A stretch of DNA of 64,000 nucleotides from Actinocrinis sp035650855 (GTDB lineage: Bacteria; Actinomycetota; Actinomycetes; Streptomycetales; Catenulisporaceae): assembly GCF_035650855.1 (NCBI RefSeq), contig NZ_DASRGV010000114.1, forward strand, positions 1 to 64,000. Reading direction: 5' to 3'. Both the position numbers and the translations under genes were made by a program. The notes under the pieces were generated by a model. It saw nothing but the letters and a program-made list of their open reading frames with translations, did not search any database and was not told where the DNA came from. Shown piece by piece: positions 58,921 to 64,000 of this stretch. Each line of letters begins with the position of its first letter. Position 1 is the first letter of the stretch.

Positions 58921-60144
58921 ATGTATTTCGTTGATCGGCGGGACGCGGGTCGGCAATTGGCGGATCTGCTCAAGCATCTGCGCAGGGCCGACCCGGTCGT
59001 GCTCGCGGTCGCGCGCGGCGGAGTCCCCGTGGCCGCCGAGGTCGCGGAGGCTCTCGACGCTCCGCTGGAGATCTGTCACGTGAGCGCGTCGTCGCATACG
59101 CCGTTCGCCGACGAGCAGCCCCTTGATGTCGACGGGCGCACCGTGATCGTCGTCGACGAGGGCTTGGTCACCGGAGCCACCGCGCGGGCGGCCTGCCGGG
59201 TCGCGCGGGACAGCGGCGCGGCGCGGGTGATTCTCGCCCTTCCGATCGCCGCCTACGACAAGACGCCGCGGTTGTACGACGTGGCCGATGAGCTGATCTG
59301 TATACACGCGCCGCAGGATTTCGTCTCCGTCGCGGACGCGTACGCGCAGCTTCCGAAGGTCCCCGATGCTCAGATCATCGAGCTGATGGAGGCCGCGGCG
59401 AAACGCGCGTATCAGAGCGCTGCGGACGACATCGTGGCCGAGCACGCGAACGTGAGCGGCCGTCCGGGGGCCGCGGAGGGAAGCCGGGCGCAGGTGCCTT
59501 CCGGCGACTCGACGCGACTGCCCGGCGTGCTGGCCGTGCCGCAGAACCCTGTCGGCGCCGTCGTGTTCGCTTACGGTTCCGGCACCGGGACAGCGGGGGC
59601 GCGCAATCGGTACGTCGCGCAGTACCTCCACAGCCATGGAATGGCCACGCTGCTGCTCGACCTGCTCACCGAGCCGTCCGCGATCGACCGGCGCACCGTG
59701 TTCGACATCGGGCTGCTCGGCCGCAGGCTCGCGGACGCCTCGGCGTGGCTGCGCGGTCAACCCGGCCTAGGCCGGCTTCCGCTCGGTTACTTCGGCGCCG
59801 CTGCGGGCGCGGCCGCCGCGGTGTGGGCCGCGGCGGAGCCGGGCGCGGACGTCGCCGCCATGGTGCTGCTCAGCGGCCGGCCGGACCTGGCCGGCTCGCG
59901 GCGGCTCGCCTCCGTCGCCGCTCCCACGCTGCTGATCGCCGGGGCACGGGACGCGGCCGTGCTGGACCTGAACCGGCGCGCCAAGCTCCGGATGCGCTGC
60001 GCGAACCAGTTGCTGGTCGTCCCGGGCGCGGACAACAGGTTCGACGATCCGCGGAGCCTGGCCGTCGCCGTGCGGCTGGCCGAGGACTGGTTCACCACCT
60101 GTCTGTCCACGGCGCGCGGCCCGGCCGGCGAGAAGGTCCGCTGA
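58921..60144 (+). CDS. Phosphoribosyltransferase-hydrolase fusion with degenerate hydrolase
   Basis: A 407-residue paralogue of the protein at 37655. The phosphoribosyltransferase half is shorter: the roughly 50-residue stretch between the first strands and the PRPP loop is reduced to SASSHTPFADEQP, and the PRPP loop reads VIVVDEGLVTGAT (second Asp to Glu). In the hydrolase half the nucleophile Ser is Ala294 (FGAAAG) and the catalytic His is Asn372, while Asp344 remains. The hydrolase is therefore very likely inactive. GGAGG precedes the ATG. It follows the universal stress protein by 52 bp. Confidence 0.85.
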   Translation: MYFVDRRDAGRQLADLLKHLRRADPVVLAVARGGVPVAAEVAEALDAPLEICHVSASSHTPFADEQPLDVDGRTVIVVDEGLVTGATARAACRVARDSGAARVILALPIAAYDKTPRLYDVADELICIHAPQDFVSVADAYAQLPKVPDAQIIELMEAAAKRAYQSAADDIVAEHANVSGRPGAAEGSRAQVPSGDSTRLPGVLAVPQNPVGAVVFAYGSGTGTAGARNRYVAQYLHSHGMATLLLDLLTEPSAIDRRTVFDIGLLGRRLADASAWLRGQPGLGRLPLGYFGAAAGAAAAVWAAAEPGADVAAMVLLSGRPDLAGSRRLASVAAPTLLIAGARDAAVLDLNRRAKLRMRCANQLLVVPGADNRFDDPRSLAVAVRLAEDWFTTCLSTARGPAGEKVR

Positions 60145-60271
60145 ACGGTGCCCGCACGGCCCTGCCGGCCCGGGCCTTTCGGCCCGTGCCGTGATCGCCG
60201 GCCTCGACGAGGGTTTGCTGATACCGGCCGCGCCGGGCGACCGGATCAGCGACTGCGCCGAGGTGGCGATC

Positions 60272-60418
60272 ATGAAGCAGCAGGTTCCGCCGACACGCAT
60301 CGCCCCGCAGCTCTACGCGTCGAAGCGGGTGCGCGTGATCAGGCGCCGCCGGGCGCGCCGCGACCTTCCCGAACTGGACCTGCGCACCCCGTCCGGGCGC
60401 CGGATGCTGCCGTACTGA
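60272..60418 (+). CDS. Small basic protein (48 residues), unknown
   Basis: A 48-residue Arg-rich protein (RVRVIRRRRARRDLPE). GAGG eight bases upstream supports the ATG at 60272. It lies between the degenerate fusion protein and the phosphoglycerate mutase on the same strand. Its charge suggests nucleic acid or ribosome binding; this is speculative. Confidence 0.5.
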   Translation: MKQQVPPTRIAPQLYASKRVRVIRRRRARRDLPELDLRTPSGRRMLPY

Positions 60419-60521
60419 GCCGTGGGACGCTGAGCCGCTCCATCCCCGCGGCGGGACTTGAGACCCTGTCGGCCGCGACGGGTGGGCACAAGGCTGGGGC
60501 CAGGAGAAGGGGAGGGGCGTG

Positions 60522-61265
60522 ATGGATCCGGTGGGCTCGGCGAGCGCGGAATTCCACGGCTGCCGGCTGATCCTGCTGCGGCACGGCCAGAGCGAGTTCA
60601 ACGCCGCCAACCGCTTCACCGGCTGGGCCGACCCGCCGCTGACCGGATTCGGCGAACACGAGGCGGCGCAGGCCGGGCAGGCCATCGCGGCGGCCGGCTG
60701 TCGCCCCGACGTCGCGTTCACCTCGCTGCTTCAGCGAGCCGTGGCGACGACGCGCCTGGTCTTGACCGCGGCCGACCGCCCGTGGGTACCCGTGCACCGC
60801 TCCTGGCAGTTGAACGGCCGGCACTACGGAGCGCTGCAGGGCAAGGACAAGAACCTCATCAGAGAGGAGTTCGGCGCGGAACGAGTGCAGCGGTGGCGCC
60901 GCTCCTACGATGAGCGGCCGCCCGCGCTGCCGGAGGACCCGAACCTCGCCGATCCCCGGTACGCCGCCCTGCCGCCCCGGGTGCTGCCGCACACCGAGAG
61001 CCTGCGGGACGTCACCGCCCGGCTCCTGCCGTACTGGAGCGACGCGATCGCCCCGCAGCTGCGCGCCGGCCGGGTCGTGCTCATCGTGGCGCACGGCAAC
61101 ACCCTGCGCGCCCTGATCAAGTGGCTTGATGGGATCTCCGACGCGGAGATCACCCGGCTGGAGGTGCCGACCGCGCGTCCGCTGCTCTACCTTCTCGACG
61201 CGGCCGGAAAGCCCCTCGTGCCGGGCGGAGTGTTCCTCGTCGGCGCCCCTTCGCGCGGAAAGTGA
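60522..61265 (+). CDS. gpmA: 2,3-bisphosphoglycerate-dependent phosphoglycerate mutase
   Basis: A 247-residue glycolytic enzyme. The phosphohistidine motif LLRHGQSEFN puts His21 in the active site, followed by NRFTGWADPPLT, TSLLQRA and VAHGNTLR with the second His. It interconverts 3- and 2-phosphoglycerate. Length and motifs match GpmA. The ATG at 60522 has GGAGGGG upstream. A second copy of glycolytic mutase in a stress island may keep substrate-level ATP production running. Confidence 0.93.
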   Translation: MDPVGSASAEFHGCRLILLRHGQSEFNAANRFTGWADPPLTGFGEHEAAQAGQAIAAAGCRPDVAFTSLLQRAVATTRLVLTAADRPWVPVHRSWQLNGRHYGALQGKDKNLIREEFGAERVQRWRRSYDERPPALPEDPNLADPRYAALPPRVLPHTESLRDVTARLLPYWSDAIAPQLRAGRVVLIVAHGNTLRALIKWLDGISDAEITRLEVPTARPLLYLLDAAGKPLVPGGVFLVGAPSRGK

Positions 61266-61271
61266 GGACGC

Positions 61272-61631
61272 ATGTCCAGGAATACGGGTCAGGCAGCCGA
61301 ATCGATTCTCGTCGAGATGACCGGGCCGTTCACCCGCGAGGAGCGGCACTACGCCGTCGAGAAGTTCCACGCCCTGGCGGCCTATGCACACCGGCCGCTG
61401 CGCAGGGTGCACGTGACCGTCGTGGTCTCAGGCAACCCCGGAGCGGTGCATCCCGTCCAGCTCAGCGCGACGATCGACCTGGACGGCCGTCCGGTGCAGT
61501 CGCATGCCGCCGGCGACAGCGTGCGCGAGTGCATAGACATCGCGCGTCAGCAGCTCTACAACAGGCTGATCCGGCAGCGGGCCCCGCACTCCCGGAAACG
61601 GATCGCGCGGACCCGCCACACGGATCAGTAG
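61272..61631 (+). CDS. Short HPF/RaiA-like ribosome-associated protein
   Basis: A 119-residue S30AE-like domain protein (ILVEMTGPFTREERHYAVEKFHALAAYAHRPLRRVHVTVVVSG... ATIDLDGRPVQSHAAGDSVRECIDIARQQLYNRL). There is no C-terminal dimerisation domain. It starts six bases after the mutase stop, so the two are cotranscribed. It would bind the ribosome decoding region; interaction with the HPF-like protein at 57459 is possible. Confidence 0.78.
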   Translation: MSRNTGQAAESILVEMTGPFTREERHYAVEKFHALAAYAHRPLRRVHVTVVVSGNPGAVHPVQLSATIDLDGRPVQSHAAGDSVRECIDIARQQLYNRLIRQRAPHSRKRIARTRHTDQ

Positions 61632-61634
61632 AGC

Positions 61635-61796
61635 TCACCTGCGGACCCCGCCGTGGGACCGGTAGATCAGCCCGCGCGCCCCGTACACCGGAGCGGCGAA
61701 CATGTGGAACATCATCCTGAGCAGCCACCCGACCGCGAAGATGGTCAGGATGGTCAGCCAGAACAGCACGGCGACGAAGATGAAGACGAGAGGCAT
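61635..61796 (-). CDS. Small single-span membrane protein (53 residues)
   Basis: A 53-residue protein, MPLVFIFVAVLFWLTILTIF at the N-terminus followed by a short basic tail (YGARGLIYRSHGGVRR). One membrane segment covers about residues 2-26. GAAGGG lies nine bases before the ATG. No homologue is recognised. It is convergent with the short HPF gene, with a gap of three bases. Confidence 0.6.
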   Translation of the reverse strand: MPLVFIFVAVLFWLTILTIFAVGWLLRMMFHMFAAPVYGARGLIYRSHGGVRR

Positions 61797-61901
61797 GGTG
61801 ACTCGCCCTTCTCGGGAGTTGCGGAGGCACTGCGGGGCGGTCGGACCGTCTTAACGGCCATGCTGCTCGCGATCCGGGAGCGCGCATCCCGTCGAAAGAC
61901 C

Positions 61902-61938
61902 CGGGCTGCCGGTCCGATGGTCCGTGACCGGCAGCCCG
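61902..61938 (-). terminator. Hairpin terminator after phosphate acetyltransferase
   Basis: Perfect 13-bp arms (61902-61914 and 61926-61938) with an 11-base loop, 36 bp past the stop of the phosphate acetyltransferase gene on the minus strand. Confidence 0.78.
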
Positions 61939-61955
61939 CGCTCGGCCTGCGATGA

Positions 61956-61983
61956 GCCGTCGGCCGTCGGCCGTCAGCCGTCG
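61956..61983. repeat. Four tandem 7-bp repeats across the pta stop codon
   Basis: GCCGTCG is repeated four times (third copy GCCGTCA); the variant base forms part of the pta stop codon at 61974-61976. Copy-number change by slippage would alter the C-terminus of the protein. Confidence 0.7.
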
Positions 61984-64000
61984 GTGCCCGGCTGCGCCTG
62001 GATGGCGGTGATCGCCACGGTCGTCACGATGTCCTCGACCAGCGCGCCGCGTGACAGGTCATTGATCGGCTTGTTCAGGCCCTGCATGATCGGCCCGATC
62101 GCGACCGCGCCCGCCGAGCGCTGCACGGCCTTGTAGGTGTTGTTGCCGGTGTTGAGGTCGGGGAAGATCAGCACGGTCGCGCGGCCGGCCACGGTCGAGC
62201 CCGGGGCCTTGGTCAACGCGACGTCGGGTTCCACCGCGGCGTCGTACTGGATCGGCCCCTCGACCGGCAGGTCCGGCCGCAGCGCGCGGACGATCTGCGT
62301 CGCCTTGCGCACCTTCTCCACATCGACCCCGCGCCCGGAGTCCCCGGTCGAGTACGACAGCAACGCGATCCGCGGCTCGATGCCGAAGCGCGCGGCGGTC
62401 CCGGCGCTGCGCATCGCGATGTCGGCCAGCTGCTCGGCGTTCGGGTCCGGATTGACCGCGCAGTCGCCGTAGACCAGCACCCGGTCCGGCAGGCACATGA
62501 AGAACACCGAGGAGGCCAACCCGACCTGCGGCGCGGTCCCGATGATCTCGAAGGCCGGTCGCAGGGTGGCCGCCGTCGAATGCACGGCGCCGCTGACCAT
62601 CCCGTCGGCCAGGCCTTCCTGCACCAGCAGCGCGCCGAAGTAGCCCGGGTCGTAGACGATGTCGAGGGCTTGGGCCTCGGTGACGCCCTTGTGTGCCCGA
62701 AGCCGGGCGTAGGTGCGCGCGAACCGCTTGTGCAGAACCGAGGCCGCGGGGTCCATGACGCGCACCCGCGCCTCGCGCTCGCCCCGTTCGACGTCGAGGC
62801 GCAGGTCCACGCCGAGCTCAGCGACGCGGCGACGGATCGCGTCCGGCGATCCGAGCAGGGTCAGGTTGCACACGTTGCGGCGCACGAGCACCTCGGCCGC
62901 GCGCAGGATGCGCTCCTCGGAGCCTTCCGGCAGCACGATGTCGCGCAGCCGCGGGGCACGCGCCCGCTCCATCAGCTCGCGTTCGAACATCATCGGCGTG
63001 ACGCGCTCCACCCGGCCGAGCGCGATCCGCTCCGCGAGCGCGGCGGTGTTCACGTGCAGCTCGAAGTGCCCGAGCGCGGCGTCGACCTTGCGCGGGTCGG
63101 CCGCGGCCACGTCGCCCTTGAGCGCGGAGAGGGTCGTGGCGGCGGCGAAGCTGTCCGAGGCCGTCAGCGCCACCGGCGTGCCCGGCGCGAGCCGCTCGGC
63201 CAGCCGCAGGATCTGCTCGCCCGGCGGCTGACCCAGCGTCAGCAGCACGCCCGCGATCGGCGGCGAACCGGCCGAATGCGCGGCGAGCGCGCCGATCAGC
63301 AGGTCGGCCCGGTCGCCGGGGGCGATCACGAGGTGGCCCTCGCCGAGAGCGGCCAGGAAGCGGGGGAGCGCGGCGCCGCCGAAAACGTAGCCGCGCACCA
63401 GCCGGGCCAGTCCGTCCTGGTCGCCCAGCAGCACCTCGGCGCTGGTGGCCGCGACGGCCTCCGCGACCGTCGGGGCGCGCAGCGAAGGCTCTTCCGGGAT
63501 GACGAAGACCGGCACCGGGCATTGCTCATCCAGCAGCCGCGAGACGACCTGCTCGTCCTGCGGGTCCACCCGGTTGGCGATCACGCCGACCACCGCGCAC
63601 CCGAGATCGGTGTAGACGCGGTGGGCGTTGCGCACCTCGGCCACGACCGTGGCGGCCTGCTGCTTGCGTCCTCCGACGACCGGCAGCAGCAGCGCGCCGA
63701 ACTCGGCGGCGAGGCGGGCGTTGAGCGCGACCTCGTCGGGAATCGTTCCGCTGGAGAAGTCCGTGCCGAGCACCAGCACCGCGTCGCAGTGCGCGCACAG
63801 GTCCCGCAACCGGTCCACCAGGAGCCGCACCAGCTCGTCGGCGCCCTGCTCGGCCCGGATCACAGCCGCCTGTTCGTACGAGTATCCGTAAAGCAGGTCG
63901 GGCGGCGCGGAGACGCGGTATCGCGTCCGCAGCAGTTCGATCACCGGATCGCCGCCGGTGCGGCCGACGGGCCGGAAGACCCCGATCCGGCGGGCATGGC
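61974..64000 (-). CDS. pta: Phosphate acetyltransferase, long form, N-terminus beyond the window
   Basis: At least 674 residues are visible. The reading frame stays open to the right edge and encodes the expected GVFRPVGRTGGDPVIELLRTRY segment upstream of the first internal GTG (63944), so the true start is outside. Domains in order: BioD-like P-loop region, DRTGG regulatory domain and the C-terminal PTA domain (LRDIVLPEGSEERIL... GLADGMVSGAVHST... PDLNTGNNTYKAVQRSAGAVAIGPIMQGLNKPINDLSRGA). It interconverts acetyl-CoA and acetyl phosphate, allowing ATP formation with acetate kinase. Confidence 0.94.
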   Translation of the reverse strand, partial: HARRIGVFRPVGRTGGDPVIELLRTRYRVSAPPDLLYGYSYEQAAVIRAEQGADELVRLLVDRLRDLCAHCDAVLVLGTDFSSGTIPDEVALNARLAAEFGALLLPVVGGRKQQAATVVAEVRNAHRVYTDLGCAVVGVIANRVDPQDEQVVSRLLDEQCPVPVFVIPEEPSLRAPTVAEAVAATSAEVLLGDQDGLARLVRGYVFGGAALPRFLAALGEGHLVIAPGDRADLLIGALAAHSAGSPPIAGVLLTLGQPPGEQILRLAERLAPGTPVALTASDSFAAATTLSALKGDVAAADPRKVDAALGHFELHVNTAALAERIALGRVERVTPMMFERELMERARAPRLRDIVLPEGSEERILRAAEVLVRRNVCNLTLLGSPDAIRRRVAELGVDLRLDVERGEREARVRVMDPAASVLHKRFARTYARLRAHKGVTEAQALDIVYDPGYFGALLVQEGLADGMVSGAVHSTAATLRPAFEIIGTAPQVGLASSVFFMCLPDRVLVYGDCAVNPDPNAEQLADIAMRSAGTAARFGIEPRIALLSYSTGDSGRGVDVEKVRKATQIVRALRPDLPVEGPIQYDAAVEPDVALTKAPGSTVAGRATVLIFPDLNTGNNTYKAVQRSAGAVAIGPIMQGLNKPINDLSRGALVEDIVTTVAITAIQAQPGTDG

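Noticed and set aside
63942..63944. GTG at 63944 as the start of phosphate acetyltransferase
   Set aside because: The frame remains open to the window edge and encodes conserved N-terminal residues (GVFRPVG...), so the real start is outside.
31010..64000. Recent horizontal island with mobile elements
   Set aside because: No integrase, transposase, tRNA or att-like repeats were seen and base composition matches the rest of the window; the gene set alone does not show recent transfer.

Overview
The window is high-GC DNA (roughly 70% or more) with dense coding, many GTG starts, purine-rich ribosome binding sites and ATGA/GTGA gene overlaps. This fits an actinobacterium, most likely a soil-dwelling, filamentous relative of Streptomyces or Catenulispora. 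The SAV2177-type methyltransferase, secreted xylanolytic enzymes, SPW-repeat protein, GAF/ANTAR proteins and F420-linked (Ddn-like) protein support this; the genus cannot be fixed from the sequence. I saw no rRNA, tRNA, CRISPR array, transposase or phage gene.

Region 1 (1-15.3 kb) is ordinary accessory metabolism. It starts with a pirin cut by the window edge, then a MarR regulator divergent from a luciferase-like oxidoreductase and an F420/NADP reductase-like protein, with a nested palindromic operator between them. A xylan-degradation set follows: a GH11 xylanase and CE4 acetylxylan esterase pair (the xlnB-axeA arrangement), and a LacI regulator divergent from a GH30-CBM2 xylanase. A type II cholesterol-oxidase-like flavoprotein, a PAS-PAS-GGDEF-EAL protein and a TetR/SDR divergent pair with a 30-bp perfect palindrome complete the region.

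Region 2 (15.3-31 kb) holds a PAP2 / diacylglycerol kinase / YihY operon (lipid phosphate chemistry at the membrane), citrate synthase, a dihydroorotate-dehydrogenase-like protein, a mopI-modABC molybdate uptake operon, a TrpC-like protein that has lost the catalytic lysines, a hydrolase-LuxR fusion, and small membrane and efflux proteins.

Region 3 (about 31-64 kb) looks like a stress/dormancy island of the kind controlled by DosR/DevR in other actinobacteria. It contains stand-alone CheB and CheR-PAS proteins with GAF and ANTAR partners, DUF1918, two phosphoribosyltransferase-hydrolase fusions (one with a dead hydrolase), an HtpX-like protease, an ABC exporter, a long-chain acyl-CoA ligase, a NifX-like protein, a Ddn-like F420 protein, a complete A/V-type ATPase operon, an L,D-transpeptidase, a universal stress protein, two ribosome-hibernation (HPF) proteins, phosphoglycerate mutase and phosphate acetyltransferase (cut by the right edge).

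The most notable element is the nine-subunit rotary A/V-ATPase, read as one chain of overlapping genes G-C-I-K-F-E-A-B-D plus a tenth small gene. It sits inside this island and is preceded by a sequence that fits the DosR-like pattern GGGNC-N4-GNCCC. Similar sites stand in front of several other island genes and in front of the dihydroorotate-dehydrogenase-like gene at 20.9 kb. Together the genes suggest a programme for surviving energy limitation: parking ribosomes, substrate-level ATP production, and keeping an ion gradient with an auxiliary rotary ATPase. The regulatory link is an inference from sites read by eye.
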